From assembly GCA_016710065.1 (NCBI GenBank), contig JADJLP010000014.1, forward strand, positions 1 through 64,000: a stretch of 64,000 nt of DNA. The letters are read 5' to 3'. The stretch comes from Candidatus Ideonella esbjergensis (GTDB lineage: Bacteria; Pseudomonadota; Gammaproteobacteria; Burkholderiales; Burkholderiaceae_C). A model generated the notes under the pieces. That model saw only the letters and a program-made list of their open reading frames with translations, searched no databases and had not been told where the DNA came from. This document shows, piece after piece, positions 44,503 through 54,237 of this stretch. The translations under genes and the position numbers were made by a program. The stretch's first letter is position 1. Each line of letters begins with the position of its first letter.

Positions 44503-44832
44503 TGGAGGAAACATGCGCTGTCGGCGCCCAACCGAATTTGAGACACCGGCTCAGTTTTCGGTCGGCGCCGACACCCCTGCTGCGTAATCCTGGCCAGTGT
44601 CATCCGGTCCTCGGTCTGAAGCTGGCAGTGCTGCGTCGTCTGGATCAAGTGCACACCTTACGCTAGTGGGTGTTGCACTTCAAACTTGAGGCCGCCGAGA
44701 CATGTGCCGTCGTTTCACTGCAGACACTTCGCTAACGACTTCTTTTGAGAGACCCGCCGAACTGAGTAGTCGACTTCGAAGTGCCCCGCCCCGACGAGTC
44801 GACACGCTTGTCATTGAGAGAATCGATCGATG
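44503..44832. other. Spacer before the group II intron
   Basis: 330 bases with no credible gene. At 44771-44805 there is an inverted repeat with seven-base arms GTCGACT/AGTCGAC and GC-rich interior, without a T-run, so a terminator is doubtful. The text at 44571-44700 looks like a remnant of an insertion sequence end, but I could not name it. Confidence 0.3.
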
Positions 44833-45417
44833 GTGCGTCACGAAGCAAAGGCTCGACTGAACCCGAAGGGGGAAGGAAGTGCTGCTGCATGCTGCGCCAG
44901 TCCAACGGGTGAGAGTCCCGTCCCGGTAGGCGTCGGTGCGCCGGGTAGCAGGCCCCAGGTAGTGGAGGGAGACCTCCGTGCCCGAGCGGGGCGTCAAGAG
45001 CCCGTGAGGCGGCGCAAGCCGCGCAGCGGGGAGCAAGCACGCGGGCCGCAACATGAAGTGAAGCCTGCAGCCTCGACAGATTTACAACCCGCAGGCCGAG
45101 CCGCTCATGTCACGGCGAAGGCAACACCGCTGGCGCAAGAACCGAAGCGCGCTGGTGGCTGCGGCGGGGTATGGGGCGCAGCACGCGTGCAAGGACTGGA
45201 GCGGAACGTGAGAGGCCCGTCTGCGCGGCCCTTGTCGGGGCAAGCGAGTTCGTATAAGCCCAAGGCGAAGTCGAATCGTGCGCAGCGGGAGTCCGAGGGG
45301 ATCGTAGTACCGCACGGTGGGGCGCAAGCCACATCGACGAAGGCCGTGCGGCATAACGCGGCTGGAGGGAAGGGTCCTTGCGGTGGTCATGCTGATGGAG
45401 CGGGTAAGCGCGAGGGA

Positions 45418-46785
45418 ATGGCCGGCCAGACCGGACCTAACGACCCCGACGCAGGAGACTGCGGCGACAAAGTGCGACAACTGCAAAGGCAGCTCTGGGC
45501 CGCAGCCAAGCGGGCACCGGGAAGGCGCTTCCATGCGTTGTACGGCCAGATGTGCAGGGCTGACATCCTGCACGAGGCGTGGAAGCGAGTGCGCCGCAAC
45601 AAAGGCGCAGCGGGCGTCGATCGGATGACGATCGGCGAAGTCGAGCAGTACGGAGTCCGGCGCTTCCTGCAGGAGCTGGGCGAAGTGCTGCGCGCGGGCG
45701 AGTACGGTGCGCAGGTCGTGCGGCGCGCCTACATTCCAAAGGCAAACGGGGCCAAGCGACCCCTGGGCATCCCGACGGTGCAAGACCGGGTGGTGCAGAT
45801 GGCGGCCAAGCTGGTGCTGGAGCCGATCTACGAGGCGGACTTCGGGCCGAGCTCGTACGGGTTCAGGCCCAAGCGCAGTGCGAAGCAGGCGCTGGAGAGG
45901 CTCAGGCAACTGGGCAACCAAGGCGCCAACCACGTGCTGGACGCCGACATCGAGAACTACTTCGGCAGCATCGAGCACGACAAGCTGCTCACCCTGGTGG
46001 GACAGCGGGTCAGCGACCGGAAGATGCTCAAGCTGGTCAGGCAGTGGCTGCAGGCCGGCGTGATGGAAGACGGGGTGGTGAGCCACCCGGTGGCGGGAAC
46101 GCCGCAGGGTGGCGTGATATCGCCGCTGCTGTCGAACATCTACCTGCATGTGCTGGACCGGGTGTGGGCCAAACATGGCGCTCACTTGGGAGAGTTGGTG
46201 CGGTATGCGGACGACTTCGTGGTGATGTGCCGCACGGCACAGGGCTGCGAGGAGGCGCAAGGCCGCATCGAGCATGTGCTCACCAAGCTGGGCCTGAAGC
46301 TGCACCCACAGAAGACGCGACGCGTGGTGCTGACGCAGGGCCAGGAAGGCTTCGACTTCCTGGGCTGCCATCTGCACAAGCGCATGAGCGGGCGGCTGTG
46401 GCAGCAAAAGGGCCTCAGGCGGTACTACCTGCAGAACTGGCCGAGCCGCAAGGCGATGAACCGTGTGCGAGCGCGAGTGCGGGAGCTGACCCCGAGACGG
46501 TGCTGTCACCAGGATGTGCGAAGCGTGATTGCCCAGCTCAACCCGGTGCTGCGTGGCTGGGGGCAGTACTTCCAGACGGGCAATGCAGCCAACCACTTCC
46601 TCGACGTGGACGACTACGTCGTGAAGCGGCTGAAGAGCCTTCGGCTCAAGCGAGCGGGGCGCAACTTGCGAGCGGGCCAGGCCCAACGCTGGGATCGCGA
46701 CTACTTCGAAAGCCTTGGATTGCATCGCCTGCGCGGAACGATCCGCTACCCGGGCAAACCTCCTGGCAACAGGAGCTCTGCGTAA
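45418..46785 (+). CDS. ltrA: Group II intron-encoded reverse transcriptase/maturase
   Basis: A 455-residue protein. Reverse transcriptase blocks are in order: NKGAAGVDRMTI, RRAYIPKANGAKRPLGIPTV, ADFGPSSYGFRPKRSAKQAL, VLDADIENYFGSIEH, GTPQGGVISPLLSNIYLH, and the catalytic LVRYADDFVVM (YADD). Then comes the LGLKLHPQKTR thumb region and a group II maturase-like X domain (NPVLRGWGQYF). There is no HNH endonuclease domain, so it should retrohome without second-strand cleavage. The start is uncertain: the frame is open from 44830 because it runs through the intron RNA; ATG 45418 precedes the conserved part closely. Confidence 0.9.
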   Translation: MAGQTGPNDPDAGDCGDKVRQLQRQLWAAAKRAPGRRFHALYGQMCRADILHEAWKRVRRNKGAAGVDRMTIGEVEQYGVRRFLQELGEVLRAGEYGAQVVRRAYIPKANGAKRPLGIPTVQDRVVQMAAKLVLEPIYEADFGPSSYGFRPKRSAKQALERLRQLGNQGANHVLDADIENYFGSIEHDKLLTLVGQRVSDRKMLKLVRQWLQAGVMEDGVVSHPVAGTPQGGVISPLLSNIYLHVLDRVWAKHGAHLGELVRYADDFVVMCRTAQGCEEAQGRIEHVLTKLGLKLHPQKTRRVVLTQGQEGFDFLGCHLHKRMSGRLWQQKGLRRYYLQNWPSRKAMNRVRARVRELTPRRCCHQDVRSVIAQLNPVLRGWGQYFQTGNAANHFLDVDDYVVKRLKSLRLKRAGRNLRAGQAQRWDRDYFESLGLHRLRGTIRYPGKPPGNRSSA

Positions 46786-46809
46786 TGCTGCGGGCCGACG
46801 GACCACTGG

Positions 46810-46843
46810 TAAGCCGTGTGCGGGAAATCCGCATGCACGGTTT
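46810..46843 (+). ncRNA. Group II intron domain V
   Basis: A 34-base hairpin starting with the catalytic AGC triad (46812-46814). The arms AGCCGTGTGCGG and CCGCATGCACGGTT are closed by a GAAA-type loop, as in canonical domain V. Confidence 0.85.
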
Positions 46844-46967
46844 GAACGGGGGTGTTGGCTCTGAATTCGACCTTAGGGCCTGAACAGGGCCAACATCTAC
46901 CAATGACTCGGCGTACGCGATTTGTTGTATTCTTGACGAAACACTTCAGAAGTAAACGGGAATTGCG

Positions 46968-47930
46968 ATGCCTATTAAGACCGACTTTGCATTCAAGCAT
47001 GCCAGAACCCCACAGATCTATGGTGCTGGAATCGATCTTCTCGGGGATCTGCGTGGTCTTATAAACGATGGCAAGGTGAGAACTTGGGTGGGCAGAGGCT
47101 TCAATCTTATTTGGCGCCCGAGGCCGGTTCCGATCCGGCATTTTCTACAATTAATGTTTACCGCCGAAGAGTTGAGCTTTACTGATATAACAGGTTCGGG
47201 AATTGCAAACCGCGCCGCGAAAAATTCGAATGACATCCTTCTTGGGGCTGTCGCTTATCTCCAAACCATCAGAAATACGTTCGACGGCTCGGATCAACAC
47301 TTCGAGCCGGGCGTATGGTGTTGTGTGCCGACAACAGACAGCCCAGCGCAACCCCAGACGGTCGTGCGCATGGGCAGCATTCCGCACGGCACAACGATCA
47401 ACCTTCAGGGCATCGCGACTAAGCTGACGACGTTGGATATGACGAGTCGTATCGTCAAGTCATCGATAACACCTTTCCTCAACGGTAGTAGTGACGACGG
47501 AGAATCTGGCCTAGTAAGGTTTCCACAGGAGGAAGAAATTGGTGCGACTGGTGGCTTTCGTACCGATCTGGCGGAAGTACCTGGGTTGACACAGGAGCAG
47601 TTATCAAATCCGAATATTTTCTTGGTGCAAGCAAATTACGGTTTGACCTTTGACGAGATTGTTGAGATTCAGATATCTTCGAATTCTTCAAATGCCGGTG
47701 CGGTACCGGATGCTGGAGGCGGAACTAGCAATATCGCCTTTCTCAAGGGTAACGGCAGTTCCAATCAGAACGCCGACGCTCCGACCGTCACGTCGACGCT
47801 GTGGCTGCAAAAAGCCACAGACGCTCTCGGAAACAAGATTGAGCAACTTCAGTATACACAGCGTGTTATCCTTGAATTCAATACGGTAAGCTGGCCGCAC
47901 ATATCTATTGGAACTTTGCGCCCGGTTTAA
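46968..47930 (+). CDS. Haem-binding/FABP-like family protein of unknown role
   Basis: A 320-residue protein. Its motifs HFEPGVWCCVP, RMGSIPHGTTINLQG, ITPFLNG, LQYTQRVILEFN and the terminal WPHISIGTLRPV match, from memory, a family of bacterial and fungal proteins annotated as haem-binding or peroxidase-associated. The assignment is by motif memory only. No signal peptide is seen. Base composition is clearly lower in GC than the window average and codon third positions are often A/T, indicating recent transfer. It starts right after the group II intron and is isolated, with its own GGGAATTGCG-type leader. Confidence 0.6.
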   Translation: MPIKTDFAFKHARTPQIYGAGIDLLGDLRGLINDGKVRTWVGRGFNLIWRPRPVPIRHFLQLMFTAEELSFTDITGSGIANRAAKNSNDILLGAVAYLQTIRNTFDGSDQHFEPGVWCCVPTTDSPAQPQTVVRMGSIPHGTTINLQGIATKLTTLDMTSRIVKSSITPFLNGSSDDGESGLVRFPQEEEIGATGGFRTDLAEVPGLTQEQLSNPNIFLVQANYGLTFDEIVEIQISSNSSNAGAVPDAGGGTSNIAFLKGNGSSNQNADAPTVTSTLWLQKATDALGNKIEQLQYTQRVILEFNTVSWPHISIGTLRPV

Positions 47931-48176
47931 GCCCGATCATCCTCGTATCGTTGGCAATTTTTGCTGTGGGCGCGGTCGATCGTGTGGAGATGGTGACGAC
48001 CTTCGGACGGCTGACCAAAACGTAAGCAGACCACAAGATTTGAACGTTGGTCGCATAACTCGCGGATTTGGGTCTTGCAGACGTCGCACATATCCTGGCA
48101 GGCGCAACCCGGAGATTCGCTAGGCCAAAGACGGGCAACCAGTGGCGCTGAAGCCTGAACGCTTGTAAGGCGCTAA
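47931..48176. other. Spacer, no gene
   Basis: Low-information intergenic DNA between the haem-binding-like gene and an IS66 remnant; no feature supported. Confidence 0.3.
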
Positions 48177-48464
48177 CTCTGCACTTGGGCGACGGCGCCG
48201 TGGCCATCGACAACAACCTGATCGAGCGGCAGATCAAGCCGAGGAAGCTTCGCGCGAAGAACTGGCTCTTGGTGGGCAGCGAACTGGCCGGGCGGCGTGC
48301 AGCTGTGGCGGAAGAGCCTGATGCAGTCGGCCAAGCTCGACGGGCTGGATCCGTGGGCCTACCTGCACGATATTCTGGCGCGCATCCACTCGCATGCGAG
48401 CCAGCGGATCGACGAGTCGCTGCCGCATCGCTGGCATCCCGTATGCGGCCAGATGAGCGCATGA
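48177..48464 (+). pseudogene. IS66 transposase (TnpC) C-terminal remnant
   Basis: The first part reads GDGAVAIDNNLIERQIKPR, KNWLLVGSELAGRRAA, the conserved end of IS66 TnpC. A frameshift near 48300 then moves to LMQSAKLDGLDPWAYLHDIL, HSHASQRIDESLPHRWHP, ending at the stop 48462-48464. Only the last quarter of the gene is left, so it is inactive. Confidence 0.85.
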
Positions 48465-48486
48465 AGCACATCGAAGCGCCATCGAC

Positions 48487-48640
48487 GACGGCGGCGAGAT
48501 CACGGTGGGCGTCCTCCGTTATATCGAGTGCCCTGCCAGCGCGGCGGACCCGCACAACGCGCTGGTGGTGCTGATGCGGCGTGAGGGCGAGGGCATCGCC
48601 GCGCTCCGCAAGCGGCCGGACTGCGCGCTGGGGCGGCACC
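48487..48640 (+). pseudogene. Remnant of the small IS66-associated ORF
   Basis: Reads DDGGEITVGVLRY, NALVVLMRREGEGIAALRKR. This parallels DDLIEDGGEISVG, NVIAMLVRREGETLSALLRR in the small ORF beside the IS66 element at 56298. The same gene order after TnpC shows both come from related IS66 elements. The frame then runs into unrelated sequence. Confidence 0.6.
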
Positions 48641-48697
48641 ACGAGATCGGCAAAACGTCGACGTGGGTTACCCTGTGGCCGACTGATCGCGGCAGCG

Positions 48698-48960
48698 TCA
48701 GGATGGGACAACTGGACGCTCACAGACGGCGGCCACGAAGCGCACCTCTTTCTCCGGGCCGCACCCGGCCTTGCCACCGAAGTACTCGCTACCGAGGTAG
48801 GGATCGTCGAGTTGGACGACGCCCCACAGACGACGGTGAGTGCCGTCCTGTTTCTGTTCGGCCATGGCCAGACTAATCTGCTGATGCAACAGCCAAGCGG
48901 TCGGGTAGCTCATCCCGAAGTGGCGCTTGAGCGCCAGGGCCGACAGTCCAGACTTGCCCT
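48698..48960 (-). pseudogene. IS1595 (ISXO2-like) transposase fragment
   Basis: The minus-strand frame contains GKSGLSALALKRHFGMSYPT-type text, then AWLLHQQISLAMAEQKQDG, VQLDDPYLGSEYFGGKAGCG, EVRFVAAV. These are the conserved WxxxHKLRxAM and LDxxYxGG(E)...GKAGRG blocks of IS1595-family transposases. Both ends are missing. Confidence 0.8.
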
Positions 48961-49119
48961 GGCTGATCAGGTCTCGCTCTGGAGAGCGGACTCCTCAACG
49001 CTTTGACTGCTTGCTAGCCATCTAGTTCGGAAGTAGTCGTGTTGGCCACAAAAAAAACTTGCTGAACGCGCTGCTAGTTGGCATACTAAATTCGTGTCTA
49101 CCTCGCCACAGGAGCCGTT

Positions 49120-49488
49120 ATGAGCCAATCAAACCTACCCATCGCTGAGGGGTACTATTCATCCATGGTCGCCGGGGATTATGGCAAGATGGAAACTTAC
49201 CTTCACGACAACGTCGAATACGTAGATCCTCGGTGGCCGTTATCGGGAAAAGTCCAGGTTCTGCAGATTGCAAAATCGTTTGCTGCCGCAGTCGCCACAC
49301 TGACAACTGTCGCAAAATTCGAAGCAGATGATAAGGTTATGCTCGTCCATGACGTTAAGTTCCATAACGCTGACAAGCCGCTCAGGTCAGCTGTTTTGAT
49401 CGCATTCGCTGGTGGTCTCATTAAGGAAATTCAGCTGATCGCTGACACTAGTCAGCATGTGGAAGTTTGTACGCAGATATTCGCGTGA
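49120..49488 (+). CDS. SnoaL/NTF2-like protein
   Basis: A 122-residue protein with the cone-shaped NTF2-like pattern: N-terminal helix AEGYYSSMVAGDYGKMETYL, HDNVEYVDPRWPLSGKVQVL (a typical active-site entry), and strands VAKFEADDKVMLVHDVKFHN, SAVLIAFAGGLIKEIQLIAD. ATG 49120 has AGGAG seven bases upstream. Members are isomerases, hydrolases or binding proteins; the residues seen here do not decide. Lower GC than neighbours suggests it is part of acquired DNA. Confidence 0.7.
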   Translation: MSQSNLPIAEGYYSSMVAGDYGKMETYLHDNVEYVDPRWPLSGKVQVLQIAKSFAAAVATLTTVAKFEADDKVMLVHDVKFHNADKPLRSAVLIAFAGGLIKEIQLIADTSQHVEVCTQIFA

Positions 49489-49873
49489 CTAAGATTTTGC
49501 TCAATTTGACGGCGATTGCTAGGTCTTGATCCTCGCTTTTGTTGGCTTGCCGGGGATTGACTTCCGGCAAGTCTCTAGCGCGGCCTGGCACGATGACCCT
49601 TGACTGTCGCCGTTCGATTTCGGAGGACAGTCCTTTTTCCTTGTCCCTAGCACCTCAGCACAGCGGGACACGGTCCGACGCACGCGAGTCGGTCTTTGGA
49701 GTTGGCTGCGAGCGGAGGCTGGAATAGGCAAGGTCTTAGCAGCTAGGTAAATGGTCATCTCGCGCCGGTTTGACTCACGCCAGCACCACTCCTTGGCCAA
49801 GTGCGCTTCTCAGGCCCGACGCCAAACACTTTGGGGGGCCACCCGTTGCATAAAAGGCCCTGAGACAAGCACC
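49489..49873. other. Spacer, no gene
   Basis: 385 bases with several short frames but no ribosome site or motif. It probably contains the promoter of the TonB-dependent receptor gene; no Fur-box-like dyad was noticed. Confidence 0.3.
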
Positions 49874-52178
49874 GTGAGATCCACCACCCGCGCCTACCGT
49901 CCCGCAGCCATGGCCCTGGCACTGGCATCCCTGACCACCTTGGCTCATCCTCAGCAAGCACCAGCGGTCGACGCGAGGGTTACAGAGCCAGAAGCCCTGA
50001 CCCTACAGACTGTCACCGTGACCGCCACTCGCCGGCTGGAACGTATGCAGGACGTGCCTCTTTCAGTAAGCGCCGCCTCGTCTGAGCAACTTAAAAGTGC
50101 GGGCGTGGTGTCGATCCAGGACATCTCCAAGGTCGTGTCCGGCGTGACCTTCGGCTCGTCCCCCAGCGACGCTGGTCCGCGTCCGCGGGGTTGGCACGCT
50201 GGGTGGGTTCACCAGTGCCTCCGAGCAGCCGGTGGGTGTGGTGATCGACGGAGTCGTCATGGGCCTTGGCCCAGTGCTAGAAAGTATGGTCGACGTCGAA
50301 CGCCTGGAGGTGTTGAAGGGCCCGCAAGGCACGCAGTTCGGCAAGAACGCTTCCAGCGGCGTTGTGTCCATCAGCACGCGCAGGCCTGCGTTGCGCAAGT
50401 TCGGTGGCGAAGCCACGCTGAGCTACGGCGCTTTGAACGAACATGAAGCGAGCGTCACGCTGAACGTGCCGCTGAGCGAAACTATGGCCGCCCGTGTCTC
50501 GGTGTTCGACCACGCCCACGATGGCTTTGTCGACAACGTGGTGCGCCAAGAGACCTGGGGCGGTCTGAAGGCTTCGGGCGGGCGCGCGAAGCTGTTGTTT
50601 GCGCCGGCTGTAAACCTGGATGTCCTGATCGGCGCCGACGCCACGCGCACTCGTAGGGAAGGCCCGAGTCAGTTATGGACGGTGCGCCAAGCCGCACCCT
50701 CGCAAACCGCGGTCTATACGGCCCTCCGCATTGCGCCGGGCGCTGACAATACCCAGGCTGCCGAAGATGCCAGCGGCTACACCCGGGTGAATGCCAGCGG
50801 CGTTTCGGCTGAAGTGAACTACCGCACCGGCGGCTTCACGCTGACTTCGGTCACGGCGCACCGCATCCGCGACGGTTCGCAGCGCTACGGCTTGGACGCA
50901 TTGCCGGCTACGATTGTCGAAGGCGGTGGCAACTTCACGTCCACTCAGGACTCGCAGGAGCTACGGGTAACATCGCCGCGCGGCGTGGTGGAGTACGTGG
51001 CCGGTGCTTACTGGTCGCAATTGAAGTCGGTCACTTCGGACTCTAACTGGCTGCAGCCCGCACTTCTCGGCGCTCCAGTGCCGCCCGGAGTGTTCGTTTC
51101 GGTGAGTGAAGGCGTCAACCGCACCACCACGATTTCGGACAGCGCTGCCCTGTTCGGCGACGGCAAACTGCGCCTAAGCGAGAGCACCAGTCTGCTCGCG
51201 GGTCTTCGTGTCACCAGCGACAAGGTCAAGGCCTCCAACATCGGTGACGCCAGCGTGCCTGCCGGTCCCGAGGTTGGCAACCCGCCCGGCTTTCTGGTCC
51301 CCCCTGTCGGGCGCGCCTTCCAAGTTGGAGAGACTTCGGCTACCAAGGCTTCAGGCCGTATCGGCGGTGAATGGAAGGCCGGCAAGGAGCTTATGTTCTA
51401 TGGCACGGTGGCCAAGGGCTACCTGGGACCGACCATCACCTTCTCAAGCCAACAGGGGTTGCGCTCCGAGGTGAAGGCGCAGAGCGTGGACGACCTGACA
51501 CTAGGCGTTAAGTCCGAGTGGCTCAACCGCAAGCTCACCCTCAATGGCAGCCTGTTCCATAACCACTACAAGAACCTGCAGGTGGGCGTGTTCCGCGCTG
51601 CCACCAGTGAGTTCATCACTGAGAACGCCGGCGCGATGACATCCAAAGGGTTCGAGGTAGACGCCTCGGCGCGCATGGGCGGCGGACTGAGTGCTCGGGT
51701 CTCACTAACCTATGCCCGCGCGCAATTCGACGATTACATTACGCAGTGCCCAACCTCTGGCAACGGGGCCCGCTGCTTCACGCCTGCCGGCACGCTGACT
51801 TCTCTCTACCAGGCCGCCGGTGACGATGTGCCGGGAGCGCCTAAGCTGACCTCCACCTTCGGGCTGGACTACAACACGGCCGTCGGCAGCGGCGTCCAGA
51901 TGGATGCCAGCCTAAGCCTGTCCCACCGCAGTAAGACGTCCTACGGTGTAGGCGAGCCCGATTCCGTGCAGGACGGCTACACGCTGGTCAATGCGGCGGT
52001 GAAGTTTGGCCCTGACAGCAGCGCCTGGAGCATTGGGCTTTGGGCGCGCAACTTGTTCGACAAACACTACCAGGCAGCCGTGATCGTTCAACCCTTTTCG
52101 CCGCCTGGCGGCGTGGTCAACTGGAACACTCGCGATGCCCGCCGTGCCATGGGCCTTAGCATCACGGTCAGGTTCTGA
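49874..52178 (+). pseudogene. TonB-dependent receptor, frameshifted in the plug domain
   Basis: The first part starts at GTG 49874 (signal sequence MALALASLTTLAHPQQA; ATG 49910 is the alternative). It continues with a TonB-box/plug opening (LQTVTVTATRRLERMQDVPLSV, VSIQDISKVVSGVTFGSS) up to about 50175. The rest is in the next frame: VRVRGVGTLGGFTSASEQPV, VVIDGVVMG, VERLEVLKGPQGTQFGKNAS. A complete beta-barrel follows, ending in the terminal Phe (GLSITVRF). One extra base (or two missing) around 50165-50180 explains the break. The intact protein would have about 768 residues and import a siderophore or other large nutrient. It could be a recent mutation or a sequencing error. Confidence 0.85.
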
Positions 52179-52307
52179 CCATCGGCCGTGCATTGAGCCA
52201 CCTTTGATAGGAGACTTCAACTGGTTCCAGAATCCCGCCCCCAGCCCGCGATCCATACTGCCCTAGCCCGCATATTTCACGCAACGACCACTGGTTGAGC
52301 TGAAGGG

Positions 52308-53790
52308 TCATTCGCGAGCCGCAGGAGCGCTCAATAAGTGCCACGCGAAGGCATTGGATGGCGCGCGAGGTGCAGTGGGGCTGATTGGCTGGCAATTGCC
52401 CCCACCCCGGCTTGGGTTGCGGACCATTTTTGTGTCGTCGCGCGGGCCAGGCGCTGGATGAAGTTCAGGTGAGCGCAGTTGGCGCATGGCGTGGGCGAAG
52501 ATGTCCGCGCTGGGCCAGTGCGAGGCCAGGTACAGGCGGATGCGCCGGGTGTTGCGGGTGATCACCGCTGCGACCTTGAGCAGCTTGATGCGCAGGGTGT
52601 CGACCTGGGCCGACGCCAGCGCCGTGCCTTGCAAGGCCAGTGCGCGCAGCCTCTCGATGAGCACATAGCCCAGCGCCGCCAGCAGCATGCGCAACTGGTT
52701 CGAGCGCATCACGTGGCAACTCGTGCGCGTGGCGAACAAGCCGACCTGCGCCTCCTTGATGCGGTTCTCGGCTTCGCCGCGCTGGCAGTACAGCGCGTCG
52801 TACAGCGTTTGGGCACCCCCGTCGAGGTTGGTGACGATGAAGCGCGGGTTGCAGCCGAGCTCGCCCCACTCCAGCCGCGTGATGACGCGCCGCTCGTGCG
52901 GCCAACTCTGTGCGGCGTAGCTGAACTCGCCCACCAGGCGTTGTTTGTGCCCGGTCTGCTCGTAGAGCTGCTGCATCGCCAGCTGCGCGTACTCGACCTG
53001 GGCTTCCAGCCGGGCGTTGCGCGCCAGGCCGACGATGTAGTGCACGCCAGCGCGCTCGCACCAGTTGATGATGCGCTGGCGGCAAAAGCCCGAGTCGCCC
53101 CGGAAGATGATTCGAACATTGGGCCATTCCTGACGCAGCCGACGCACCAGCAGCTTGAGGATGGCCGCCGCGTGCTTGGCGCCGTCGATGCGGCTCGGGC
53201 GCAGGTAGGCGCACAGCAGTTGCTGGCCGCAGAACACGTACAGCGGCAAGTAGCAGTAGCTGTCGTAGTAGCCGTGGAAGAAGCGGCCCTCCTGCTGGCC
53301 GTGCAGCGGGTTGTCGGTGGCGTCGAAGTCCAGCACCAATTCCTCGGGGGCGACCTTGAAGCTGGCGATGAACTGATCGACCAGCACCTGGTGCAAGCGC
53401 CACGCCGTGGCGCGGTCGGCCCACTTCTCCAGCCGGCACAGCGTGGGTGCGCTGGCCATCTCCAAGTCCACGCCGACGGCCGTCTGCATCGCCACGTCCT
53501 GGCGCAGCGCGCCGTGGTCGTTCAAGTCCTCCCCAGCCCAGCGCCAGACCGTACACGCGCTGGCGCAGCATGCTGCGCACGCCGTGCTTGATCAGCAGCG
53601 GGCTGCGCGGGTCGGCGATGCAGCGTGCGGCTGCGTCCATCAGCCCGAGCTTGCGATCAACGGCGCCGAGCAGCAGCACGCCAGCGTCGCTGCTCATGCT
53701 GCCGCCGTCGAAGCGGCCCTCCACCACGCGTCGGCCCAGGCGGGCGAACTCCGATCATCCCCACGTCCACTTCTTCGGTACAGTTTGGTT
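52308..53790 (-). pseudogene. IS1380-family transposase, decayed
   Basis: Pieces in different frames cover the family: an N-terminal MPKPNCTEEVDVG piece near 53790, then RRVVEGRFDGGSMSSDAGVL and LLIKHGVRSMLRQRVYGLAL. After a frameshift near 53530 follow ALRQDVAMQTAVG, LVLDFDATDNPLHGQQEGRF, HGYYDSYCYLPLYVFCGQQL, FRGDSGFCRQRIINWCERAG and QRGEAENRIKEAQVG, with the DDE residues present. At least two frameshifts make it inactive as it stands. I could not identify the terminal inverted repeats, and the C-terminal 25 residues look unrelated. Confidence 0.85.
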
Positions 53791-54237
53791 TCGGCATTGC
53801 CCGCTCGTTCATCAAGATTCGACACCTCGATCAACGGGCATCCAAAGGGCAATGCCGTCCTCGCTTCTACGGGGGTAGGTGAAATATCCGGGCTAGTTGT
53901 GGTCGGGCAGCGCCGTGGACATTGTTGCCCTGTGCGCAGGCATACCTATCAGCGACTGGATCGGGTAGTACCGGTATCCAGACCTTCTCGTGATCGCTGC
54001 TGCGGGCAGCATGTCCTGTTGTGGGTCTACTTACCCTTGCGCATCAAATTGCGCCAGCCGAGAGCGATCGAAGCTTGCACGTCCTGTCGCTGCCAACGCA
54101 GCTTCTTACCCTTCAGAACAGGGGCTCGACGGACCCGGCAACAAGTGTTCACGTAGTTCCGTGAACGAAGCTGGCAATGTAACCCTACCGCCACACGGCC
54201 ACGCGCGATTGCGGTGTGACCATGTAGGAGTGCGACC
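53791..54237. other. Spacer between IS1380 remnant and PLD-like gene
   Basis: 447 bases. A minus-strand frame ending at 54027 contains RRAPVLKGKKLRWQRQDVQA, which may be the tail of a lost gene, but I cannot name it. Nothing else is supported. Confidence 0.3.

Larger units (their letters stand above)
44833..46900 (+). mobile_element. Group II intron with reverse transcriptase ORF
   Basis: The 5' end begins GTGCG at 44833, matching the GUGYG consensus, and is followed by a structured GC-rich RNA of about 580 bases. The intron-encoded protein (45418-46785) lies in the domain IV position. Domain V is at 46810-46843. A domain VI hairpin pairs GGTGTTGGC (46850-46858) with GCCAACATC (46889-46897). 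The 3' end is placed at the AC at about 46900; it is uncertain by a few bases. The insertion does not obviously interrupt a gene. All elements needed for self-splicing appear intact. Confidence 0.85.

Noticed and set aside
44391..44666. Plus-strand frame ending LRRLDQVHTLR as an IS21-like remnant
   Set aside because: Only a vague resemblance to insertion-sequence ends; no diagnostic motif, so not annotated.
44771..44805. Rho-independent terminator before the intron
   Set aside because: Seven-base inverted arms are present, but there is no T-run and the loop is large.
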